A DNA stretch of 5,550 bases from an uncultured Planctomycetaceae bacterium (GTDB taxonomy: Bacteria; Planctomycetota; Planctomycetia; Pirellulales; UBA1268): contig CAISKG010000398.1 of the NCBI GenBank assembly GCA_903885855.1, positions 1 through 5,550 on the forward strand. The letters are read 5' to 3'. The translations under genes and the position numbers were made by a program. Under the pieces are notes generated by a model. The model had not been told where the DNA came from, searched no databases, and was given only the letters and a program-made list of their open reading frames with translations. Shown piece by piece: positions 1 to 5,550 of this stretch; the first letter of the stretch is position 1, and each line of letters starts with the position of its first letter.

Positions 1-9
1 CCAACAATG

Positions 10-30
10 AAGGGCTCTTCGAGGACCCTT
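10..30 (+). other. Small hairpin in the leader before the ATPase gene
   Basis: AAGGG (10-14) pairs with CCCTT (26-30). Inside it, CTC (15-17) pairs with GAG (21-23) around a TTC loop, leaving a two-base GA bulge (24-25). No T-run follows. If translation starts at 82, this sits in the 5' leader or at the end of an upstream transcription unit; its role is unknown. Confidence 0.3.
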
Positions 31-72
31 GCACCGCGGAAACCACCCATGCCGGAAGCGAGCCATCCCGCC

Positions 73-79
73 GGAGAGG
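73..79 (+). promoter_or_regulatory. Ribosome binding site of the ABC ATPase gene
   Basis: GGAGAGG lies two bases before ATG 82; its GGAG core is five bases from the start codon. It is the main sequence argument for starting the ATPase at 82 and not at ATG 7 or ATG 49. Confidence 0.6.
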
Positions 80-81
80 CG

Positions 82-792
82 ATGATCGAGGCCGACGGCC
101 TCTGCAAGTACTACGGTCCCTTCATCGCCATCCAGGATGTTTCGTTCCGCGTGCCGCGGGGCGAGGTGGTGGCTTTTCTCGGTCCCAACGGGGCCGGGAA
201 GAGCACCACCATGAAGATCCTCACCGGCTACCTGGCGCCGTCGGCCGGGACGGCGCGGATCGCCGGATACGACATGTCGACCGACCGGCTGCGCGGTGCC
301 ACGCGCCTGGGATATCTCCCGGAGAACGGTCCGCTCTACCCCGACATGACGCCGCGGACGCTGCTCGAGTTCTTCGCCGACGCCCGGGGCATGCCCAGGC
401 GGCTCAAGGAGGAGCGGATCGAGGCGGTGATCAAGCAGTGCCAGCTCGGGAGCGTGATCGGGAAGGCGATCTCGAAGCTCTCCAAGGGCTACCGGCAGCG
501 CGTGGGCATGGCCCAGGTGCTGCTCCACGAGCCGGACGTGCTGATCCTCGACGAGCCGACCAGCGGCCTCGACCCGAACCAGATCCGCGAGGTGCGCGAC
601 ACGATCCGCCGCCTCGGCGAGAAGAAGACGATCCTCCTCTCCACGCACATCCTCCAGGAGGTCGACGCGCTGGCCGACCGCGTGATCCTGATCGCGGAGG
701 GAAGGAAGCGGTTCGACGGCCCGCCGTCGGAGATCACCCGCGACGGGCGTCGGCTCGATGAATACTTCTACGAGATGACCCGGCCGGCGTGA
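82..792 (+). CDS. ABC transporter ATP-binding protein, NatA/GldA-like
   Basis: This is a 236-residue cytoplasmic ATPase subunit of an ABC-2 type transporter; it hydrolyses ATP to drive the permease encoded next. Motifs, numbered from the start at 82: Walker A GPNGAGKST (34-42); Q-loop region GYLPENGPLYPDMT (about 77-90), with Glu where many ABC proteins have Gln, as is common in this subfamily; signature LSKGYRQR (133-140); Walker B and D-loop VLILDEPTSGLDP (153-165); H-loop STH with His189. Length and motif spacing are complete. ATG 82 is chosen because GGAGAGG sits just before it, because MIEADGLCKYYG is a typical family N-terminus, and because G/C-ending codons are rarer upstream (17 of 25 codons between 7 and 81) than downstream. 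In-frame ATGs at 7 (261 residues) and 49 are possible alternatives. Similarity to GldA is by motif style (LPEN.PLY.DM); the exact orthology is inferred. The substrate is unknown. Confidence 0.95.
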   Translation: MIEADGLCKYYGPFIAIQDVSFRVPRGEVVAFLGPNGAGKSTTMKILTGYLAPSAGTARIAGYDMSTDRLRGATRLGYLPENGPLYPDMTPRTLLEFFADARGMPRRLKEERIEAVIKQCQLGSVIGKAISKLSKGYRQRVGMAQVLLHEPDVLILDEPTSGLDPNQIREVRDTIRRLGEKKTILLSTHILQEVDALADRVILIAEGRKRFDGPPSEITRDGRRLDEYFYEMTRPA

Positions 793-796
793 CCGG

Positions 797-820
797 GGGG
801 CGGCCGATCATCGCCGCCCC
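797..820 (+). other. GC-rich hairpin in the ATPase-permease gap
   Basis: GGGGCGGC (797-804) pairs perfectly with GCCGCCCC (813-820) around the eight-base loop CGATCATC. C793-C794 can extend the stem by pairing with G821-G822 if G795-G796 bulge out. It begins right after the ATPase stop codon and is not followed by a T-run, so it is not a standard intrinsic terminator. It could act as an mRNA stability or processing element that sets ATPase-to-permease ratio. Chance pairing in very GC-rich sequence is a real alternative. Confidence 0.4.
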
Positions 821-873
821 GGGGGCGCCGCCCGGCAGGCGACCCGCGGCGGGTGCATTTCTCGGAACAGCGC

Positions 874-880
874 AGGGAAG
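874..880 (+). promoter_or_regulatory. Ribosome binding site of the permease/GldG fusion gene
   Basis: AGGGAAG lies four bases before ATG 885. It favours this start over the in-frame GTG at 789, whose GTGA overlaps the ATPase stop codon. Codons just upstream (840-881) often end in A or T, unlike the gene body, which also points to non-coding sequence there. Confidence 0.6.
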
Positions 881-884
881 ACCC

Positions 885-3605
885 ATGAACTGGAACGTCC
901 TCGACGCCGTCTTCAAGCGGAATTTCGTCGCCTACTTCTCCAGCCCGACCGGATACGTCTTCATCTGCGTATTCGTGCTGCTGGGGTCGCTGGCGGCGTT
1001 CTGGCCGCCGGAGTTCTTCAACTCCAATCTCGCCAACCTCGACCAGCTCAACCGCTACCTGCCCTACATCCTCCTGGTGTTCATCCCGGCGATCACGATG
1101 AGCGTGTGGGCCGACGAGCGCCGGCAGGGCACCGATGAACTGCTGCTGACGATCCCCGCGAGCGACTGGGAGGTGGTGTTCGGAAAGTACCTCGCGGCGG
1201 TCGGGATCTTCACGGTGGCGCTGATGTTCTCCTGCATCTGCAACCTCGTGATCCTCCTCCGCTGGGGCACCCCGGACGGCGGGCTGTTCCTGGCCAATTA
1301 CCTCGGCTACTGGCTGGTGGGGCTGGCGATGCTCGCCATCGGCATGGTGGCGAGCTTCCTCACGAGCAATCTCACCGTGGCCTTCATCCTCGGCCTGCTC
1401 CTCAACGCCCCCCTGGCGGTGGCCGACCAGGCCGGGGTGGTGATGGGGCCGGCCACGGCCGAGAAGGTCCGTGCGTGGAGCCTGGCGGAGAACTTCGCCG
1501 ACTTCGGTCGCGGGATCGTCAGCCTGTCGGGCGTGATGTACTTCCTGGGGATCGTGGCGGTGTCGCTCTACCTGGCCATGATCCTCATCGGCCGGCGCCA
1601 CTGGACGGGCCGCCGCGACGGCGCGCGGCTGGGCACGCACTACGTGATGCGGACCCTCGGGCTGGCGGCGGCGATGCTCGGATCGGTGCTCGTCTGCCGG
1701 GCGATGGACGTGCGGGGCGACCTCTCCGAGGAGCGCATCAGCTCGTTCTCGGCGGACACGCGGCAGCTGCTCGAGAAGCTCGACCCGGCCCGGCCCGTCG
1801 AGGTCACGGCCTACATCAGCCCGAGCGTGCCGGAGGATTACGCCCAGACGCGTCTCAACCTCCTCAACATGCTCCGGCAGTTCGAGCGCATCGGCAAGGG
1901 GCGGGTGCGGGTGCAGGTGGTGGCGACGGAGCCGAAGACCGACGCCGCGGCCCTGGCCCGGCAGCAGTTCGGCATCGAGCCGGTGCGGGTCTTTTCGCGG
2001 GTGCGCGGCGCGTACCGCGACGAGGAGATCTTCCTCGGCTGCGCGTTCACGCGCGGCCTGGAGAAGGTGGTGGTGCCGTTCTTCGACCGCGGCACGCCGG
2101 TGGAGTACGAGCTGATCCGCTCGATCTGCACCGTCGGCAACGAGGGACGCAAGCGCCTCGGCGTGCTCACCACCGACGCCGACCTCTTCGGCGGCTTCGA
2201 CATGATGACCGGCCAGCAGCGCCAACGGCAGCCGCTGATCGACGAGCTGGAGAAGCAGTACGAGGTGGTGCAGGTGGATCCCTCGGCGCCGATCGCCGAA
2301 TCGTACGACGTGCTGCTGGCCGTCCAGCCGTCGGCGCTGGGGCCCGAGCAGATGAATCATTTCGTGGCCGCCGTCCGCTCCGGCCAGCCGACGGCGATCT
2401 TCGAGGATCCGTTCCCGTTCCTGATGGGGGTGCCCGGCACCGACCAGCCGCGCCGCGGCGGCGGCGGGCCGATGGCGATGTTCCAGCCGCAGGGGCAGCC
2501 CAAGGGCGATCTCGGCGCGCTGTGGCAGGTGCTCGGGGTGAAGCCCGCGGTGCGCGAGGGAAGGCCGGCGATGGGGCAGTTCGGCGCCTCGTCGCTCGTG
2601 GTGTGGCAGGACTACAACCCGCATCCGAAGTTCAAGTTGCCGCACGAGTTCGTCTTCATCCGGGACCGCGTCGACGACGACGCGGAAGGGACGTTCGAGG
2701 CGTTCGCCGCCTCCAGCCCCGTCACGTCCGGTCTGCAGGAGGCCCTCTTCCCCTATCCCGGCGCGATCACCAAGGACGACGCCGCGAACGTGGAGTTCCT
2801 CCCGCTGGTGCGCACCGGCACGCTCGCGGGCACGATCGAGGTCGACAAGGCGATGCGGGCCAGGGGCGACATCACGCAGCTCAAGGTCTTCGAGCAGAAG
2901 GGCAACCAGTCGATGGTGCTCGCCGCGGCCCTGGAGCGGAAGCCGCCGGACGGCCAGGAGGGCAAGCCGATCCGGGCCGTCGTGGTGGCCGACATCGACC
3001 TGCTCTCCGCCGCGTTCTTCGGGATCCGCAACCGCCCGGACGACCTCGCCCTCGACTTCGACAACGTGACGTTCGTGCTCAACGTGCTCGATTCGCTGGC
3101 CGCCGACGACCGCTTCCTCGACATCCGCAAGCGGAAGCCGAAGCACCGGACGCTCGAGCGCATCGAGGAGACCGTCGCCGACGCCAAGGAGGAGGCCGAC
3201 GCCCAGCGGCAGCGTTTCATCGACGAGTGCGACAAGGCCGAGAAGGAGGCCAACGCCGGCCTGGAGAAGGAGGTGGGGGAGTTCGAGCGGAAGATCAAGG
3301 ATCTGGAGAGCGCCGGCGACGTCGATCCCCAGCAACTCCGGCAGATGATGCAGCAGCTCACCACCCGGCGCAGCCTCGCCCAGCGCCGCCTGGCGACGAA
3401 GACCGAGCAGCTGACGCGCCAGCGCGACATCGAGATGGAGAAGGTGGAGCGGGAGCTCGGGGCCCGGGTTCGGCAGGAGCAGGACCGCCAGAAGTGGCTG
3501 GCCGTGCTGCTGCCCCCCATCCCGCCGCTGGTGGTGGCGTTCTTCGTCTACTTCCGCCGCCGGGCCCAGGAACGCGAGGGTGTGGCGAAGTCACGGCTCC
3601 GCTGA
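885..3605 (+). CDS. Fused ABC-2 permease (GldF-like) and GldG-family extracytoplasmic protein
   Basis: This 906-residue membrane protein joins two parts normally separate in gliding-type ABC systems. Residues 1-240 are a GldF-like permease with about six hydrophobic helices (near 21-40, 59-75, 100-126, 135-160, 163-182, 213-236). The ADERRQGTDELLLTIP stretch (76-91) is typical of ABC-2 permeases. A seventh helix (254-273) begins the GldG-like part. Residues about 280-745 form a soluble domain resembling ABC_transp_aux/GIFT (GldG-IFT52), including KRLGVLTTDADLFGG and a PTAIFEDPFPF segment, with a Gly/Pro/Gln-rich insert at 520-541. Residues about 753-868 are charged and heptad-like (coiled coil), followed by a last helix (871-890) and an Arg-rich end. 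By the positive-inside rule, both ends are cytoplasmic and 274-870 lies outside the membrane. The start at 885 has an AGGGAAG site and a MNWNVLDAVFKRNF N-terminus. GTG 789 in frame would add 32 Pro/Gly/Ala-rich residues and is less likely. The gene lies 92 bases after the ATPase gene. The transported substrate is unknown. Confidence 0.93.
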   Translation: MNWNVLDAVFKRNFVAYFSSPTGYVFICVFVLLGSLAAFWPPEFFNSNLANLDQLNRYLPYILLVFIPAITMSVWADERRQGTDELLLTIPASDWEVVFGKYLAAVGIFTVALMFSCICNLVILLRWGTPDGGLFLANYLGYWLVGLAMLAIGMVASFLTSNLTVAFILGLLLNAPLAVADQAGVVMGPATAEKVRAWSLAENFADFGRGIVSLSGVMYFLGIVAVSLYLAMILIGRRHWTGRRDGARLGTHYVMRTLGLAAAMLGSVLVCRAMDVRGDLSEERISSFSADTRQLLEKLDPARPVEVTAYISPSVPEDYAQTRLNLLNMLRQFERIGKGRVRVQVVATEPKTDAAALARQQFGIEPVRVFSRVRGAYRDEEIFLGCAFTRGLEKVVVPFFDRGTPVEYELIRSICTVGNEGRKRLGVLTTDADLFGGFDMMTGQQRQRQPLIDELEKQYEVVQVDPSAPIAESYDVLLAVQPSALGPEQMNHFVAAVRSGQPTAIFEDPFPFLMGVPGTDQPRRGGGGPMAMFQPQGQPKGDLGALWQVLGVKPAVREGRPAMGQFGASSLVVWQDYNPHPKFKLPHEFVFIRDRVDDDAEGTFEAFAASSPVTSGLQEALFPYPGAITKDDAANVEFLPLVRTGTLAGTIEVDKAMRARGDITQLKVFEQKGNQSMVLAAALERKPPDGQEGKPIRAVVVADIDLLSAAFFGIRNRPDDLALDFDNVTFVLNVLDSLAADDRFLDIRKRKPKHRTLERIEETVADAKEEADAQRQRFIDECDKAEKEANAGLEKEVGEFERKIKDLESAGDVDPQQLRQMMQQLTTRRSLAQRRLATKTEQLTRQRDIEMEKVERELGARVRQEQDRQKWLAVLLPPIPPLVVAFFVYFRRRAQEREGVAKSRLR

Positions 3606-3641
3606 GCCGTCGCGCCGCCCTGACACGACACCGAGGATTGC

Positions 3642-3648
3642 GGAGAAG
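3642..3648 (+). promoter_or_regulatory. Ribosome binding site of the DUF4340-like gene
   Basis: GGAGAAG lies two bases before ATG 3651 and five bases before the tandem ATG 3654. The GGAG core is five or eight bases from these starts, so either codon, or both, could be used. Confidence 0.65.
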
Positions 3649-3650
3649 CG

Positions 3651-5550
3651 ATGATGGCAAGCGACAAGCGCGACCGGTCACGCAGGGCATCGCAGGAGCG
3701 GCGCGGCTGGGGGGACGATGCCGCCGCCCGCGGCGACGACGGCCACGGGGCCTCGGCCGCCTGGGGCCGCACCGCGGCGTTCCTCGCGGCGGGTGCCGCC
3801 ATGCTCGTGGCGGGATTCGCCGTGCAGCCGCGGCAGGTGCAGCAGGTCGTGAAGCCGGAGGCGGAGCGCGACCTCTTCCCCGAGCTCACCGACGTGCAGA
3901 AGGTGGCCGCGCTCGAGATCGTCAAGTACGACGAGGAGCTGGCGACGCTCCAGCCCTTCAAGGTGGTGCAGACGGGCGGGCTGTGGGTCCTTCCCTCGCA
4001 CGAGAACTACCCCGCGGACGCCCGCGACCACCTCGCCGCCGCGGCCACGGAGCTCGTCGACCTGAAGTCGCTCGACGTCGTCTCGACGTCCCCGGCCGAC
4101 CACGAGACCTACGGCGTGATCGAGCCCGACCCGGAGAAGATCAAGCCGGGCATGACCGGGGTGGGCGAGCTGATCGAGATCCGCGACGGCTCGGGCGCCA
4201 AGATCGCCCGGCTGGTCGTGGGCAAGGAGGACAAGCGTCCGGGGGCCGTGCCGGGGCAGGGGAAGAAGCTCCGCTTCGTGCGCAAGGCCGGGCAGGACCC
4301 GGTGTACCGCGTCGAGATCGACACCTCCAAGTTCACCACGCGTTTCGACGACTGGATCGAGAAGGATCTCCTCAAGCTCTCCCCCTGGGACGTGCGCCGG
4401 GTGACGCTCGACGACTACACCCTGGGCGCGGTGGAGTCGGGCGGGCGCCTGCGCGTGGTGCAGGACCGCAAGGACAAGATCGAGGTCGCCTACGACGACA
4501 AGGACGCGAAGTGGTCGCTCGTGCGGCTCGAGGCCTACGGCGGGGGCGCGCAGCCGAAGGAGGAGACGCTCGCCGACGGGGAGGAACTCGCGGCGACGCG
4601 CCTCAACGACCTCCGCAACGCCCTGGGTGACATCAAGATCGCCGACGTCCGCCGCAAGCCCGCGGGGCTCTCCGCGGACCTCAAGGCGGAGGAGAAGTTC
4701 ACCGGCGACGAGGAGGCGGTGAACTCGATGCGCGAGCGCGGCTACCTGCCGCGGGAGTCGGGAGACATCCTCTCCATCGACGGCGAGACGATCATCGGGA
4801 TGAAGGACGGCGTGGAATACGTGCTCCGTTTCGGCGCCCCCACCTCGCTCGGCGGCGATCTCGCCGGCAAGGCCGCCGAGGACGACACCGAGACCGAGGA
4901 GCAGAAGGACACCTCCGGCCGGTTCCTCCTGGTGATGGCACGCTTCAACGAGTCGCTGCTGTCCAAGCCGGTGCTCGACCCGCTGCCGGAGGAGACGCCG
5001 GCCGGCGCCCCGGCCGCCACGGAGGGAGCTCCCGCCGCGGCCGACGCCGCGCCGCCCGTCGAGGGTGGCGCCGCCGATCTGCTCAAGGCCGCCGACGAGG
5101 CGGAGGCGAAGGCCCAGGCGGCGCTCGAGGAGCGCCGGCGCGTGGAGCGGGAGAACCGCCGTCGCCAGGACGAGTACGACGACACGGTGAAGGCCGCGCA
5201 GAAACGCGTGCGCGAACTCAACGGCCGCTTCGCCGACTGGTACTACGTCGTCCCCTCGAAGGAGTACTCGAAGGTCCATCTCGACCGGGCGGCGATCGTG
5301 CAGCCCAAGGGTGCGACGCCCGCCGCGGGGGGGCCGCCGCTTCCCGGCGGCGCCTTCCCTCCGGGAGGCGGGTTTCCGCCGGGGGGCGCCTTCCCTCCGG
5401 GGGGCCCGCCCGCGCCCCCCGCGCCCGTGCGTGGCCCGGCGAAGGAGACCCCGCCGTCCGCCGCGCCGGCGTCTGATGCGCCCGCGACCGAGCCGCCCGC
5501 GACCGAGACGCCTGCGACCGAGACGCCTGCGACCGAGACGCCTGCGACCG
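3651..5550 (+). CDS. DUF4340-like anchored extracytoplasmic protein, 3' end outside window
   Basis: An open frame of 633 complete codons runs from ATG 3651 to the window edge without a stop, so the C-terminus is missing. Residues 1-36 are charged (Arg/Asp-rich). Residues about 37-58 are one hydrophobic helix, a probable signal anchor that leaves the rest outside the membrane. Residues about 80-260 match the DUF4340 pattern: YGVIEPD (154-160), IEIRDGSGAKIARLVVGKED, VYRVEID, then DDWIEKDLLKLSPWDVRRVTLDDY. Residues about 477-525 are Ala/Glu/Arg-rich and probably coiled coil, followed by FADWYYVVPSKEYSKVHL (527-544). From 555 the chain is low complexity, with Gly/Pro hexapeptides and then ATETP pentapeptides. 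ATG 3651 and the adjacent ATG 3654 can both use the GGAGAAG site upstream. The gene starts 45 bases after the permease fusion with no terminator between, so co-transcription is likely. DUF4340 proteins are often found beside GldG-type genes; the molecular role is not known. An accessory part of the same envelope complex is my inference. Confidence 0.88.
   Translation, partial: MMASDKRDRSRRASQERRGWGDDAAARGDDGHGASAAWGRTAAFLAAGAAMLVAGFAVQPRQVQQVVKPEAERDLFPELTDVQKVAALEIVKYDEELATLQPFKVVQTGGLWVLPSHENYPADARDHLAAAATELVDLKSLDVVSTSPADHETYGVIEPDPEKIKPGMTGVGELIEIRDGSGAKIARLVVGKEDKRPGAVPGQGKKLRFVRKAGQDPVYRVEIDTSKFTTRFDDWIEKDLLKLSPWDVRRVTLDDYTLGAVESGGRLRVVQDRKDKIEVAYDDKDAKWSLVRLEAYGGGAQPKEETLADGEELAATRLNDLRNALGDIKIADVRRKPAGLSADLKAEEKFTGDEEAVNSMRERGYLPRESGDILSIDGETIIGMKDGVEYVLRFGAPTSLGGDLAGKAAEDDTETEEQKDTSGRFLLVMARFNESLLSKPVLDPLPEETPAGAPAATEGAPAAADAAPPVEGGAADLLKAADEAEAKAQAALEERRRVERENRRRQDEYDDTVKAAQKRVRELNGRFADWYYVVPSKEYSKVHLDRAAIVQPKGATPAAGGPPLPGGAFPPGGGFPPGGAFPPGGPPAPPAPVRGPAKETPPSAAPASDAPATEPPATETPATETPATETPAT
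5340..5411 (+). repeat. Four 18-base units coding Gly/Pro hexapeptides
   Basis: Within the DUF4340-like gene, residues 564-587 read as four in-frame hexapeptides: LPGGAF, PPGGGF, PPGGAF, PPGGPP. At DNA level a 17-base identical segment recurs at 5349-5365 and 5385-5401, a spacing of 36 bases (two units). It is a flexible, low-complexity linker lying outside the membrane by the predicted topology. Confidence 0.8.
5484..5550 (+). repeat. 15-base tandem repeat coding ATE(T/P)P, continuing past the window
   Basis: In-frame 15-base units start at 5484 (ATEPP), 5499, 5514 and 5529 (each ATETP), and a partial fifth starts at 5544 and reaches the edge. The units at 5499, 5514 and 5529 are identical in DNA, GCGACCGAGACGCCT. 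A diverged unit, ASDAP, precedes them at 5469-5483. Identity at synonymous positions suggests recent expansion by slippage. The copy number cannot be read because the window ends inside the array. Confidence 0.9.

Noticed and set aside
298..350. Missing Q-loop glutamine in the ATPase
   Set aside because: GYLPEN with Glu at this place is usual in NatA/GldA-type ATPases, so it is not evidence of a defective enzyme.
789..884. GTG start at 789 overlapping the ATPase stop codon (translational coupling)
   Set aside because: The extension is Pro/Gly/Ala-rich without family similarity, codons from 840 on lose G/C-ending bias, and a ribosome binding site precedes ATG 885.
1680..1697. Possible lipobox before Cys271 at the end of the seventh helix of the fusion
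   Set aside because: The residue before Cys is Val where a lipobox needs Gly, Ala or Ser, and the helix is internal to the chain, so lipoprotein processing is unlikely.
768..3335. Very long open frame on the - strand (855 codons) opposite the permease fusion
   Set aside because: Its product is His/Arg/Leu/Glu/Val-rich low-complexity sequence with no recognisable domain. It mirrors the G/C-biased codons of the + strand gene, which has clear family features over the same span. Long antisense frames are expected at this base composition.
3675..3710. Twin-arginine export signal in the Arg-rich N-terminus of the DUF4340-like protein
   Set aside because: RR pairs are present but lack the following hydrophobic residues of the SRRxFLK pattern, and are about 20 residues from the hydrophobic helix. 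A plain signal anchor fits better.
1475..4630. Long + strand open frame (1051 codons) in another frame
   Set aside because: It runs through the stop of one gene and the start of the next, and its product is Arg/Gly/Ala/Pro-rich without any fold-like pattern. It is a frame shadow of the two real genes.
3678..5279. Long open frame on the - strand (533 codons) opposite the DUF4340-like gene
   Set aside because: Same antisense shadow effect: repetitive Leu/Arg/Val/Gly-rich product with no domain, while the + strand frame has a signal anchor, DUF4340-type motifs and a ribosome binding site.

Overview
The window is a high-GC (roughly 70% G+C, strongly G/C-ending codons), densely coding bacterial segment. 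Three genes lie on the + strand with short gaps and no terminator-like structure with a T-run between them, which is the layout of one operon. Gene content, gene order and the sequence style of the proteins fit a member of the Planctomycetota. That placement is my recollection of similar loci and not a search result.

Layout: (i) 1-81 is a short leader with a small hairpin and a ribosome binding site. (ii) 82-792 encodes an ABC-type ATPase of the NatA/GldA (ABC-2 exporter) class, with all nucleotide-binding motifs intact. (iii) 793-884 is a 92-base gap with a strong GC hairpin and the ribosome binding site of the next gene. (iv) 885-3605 encodes a 906-residue fusion: a six-helix GldF-like ABC-2 permease joined to a GldG/IFT52-like (GIFT) extracytoplasmic domain, ending in a long predicted coiled coil and a last membrane helix. 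(v) 3651 to the window end encodes an N-terminally anchored DUF4340-like protein that runs off the edge (633 complete codons, no stop). It has a coiled coil and a low-complexity Gly/Pro then Ala-Thr-Glu-Thr-Pro repeat tail.

Together the genes look like one envelope machine. The ATPase powers the permease half of the fusion, the GldG-like half projects outside the cytoplasmic membrane, and the DUF4340 protein is a second anchored extracytoplasmic partner. In Bacteroidota, GldA, GldF and GldG are linked to gliding and envelope processes. The substrate of planctomycetal versions is, to my knowledge, not established, and nothing here identifies it.

No RNA genes, mobile elements, CRISPR arrays or attachment sites were seen. 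The most noteworthy items are the permease/GldG fusion with its membrane-proximal coiled coil, the tandem-repeat tail of the DUF4340 protein, and the hairpin between the ATPase and permease genes.
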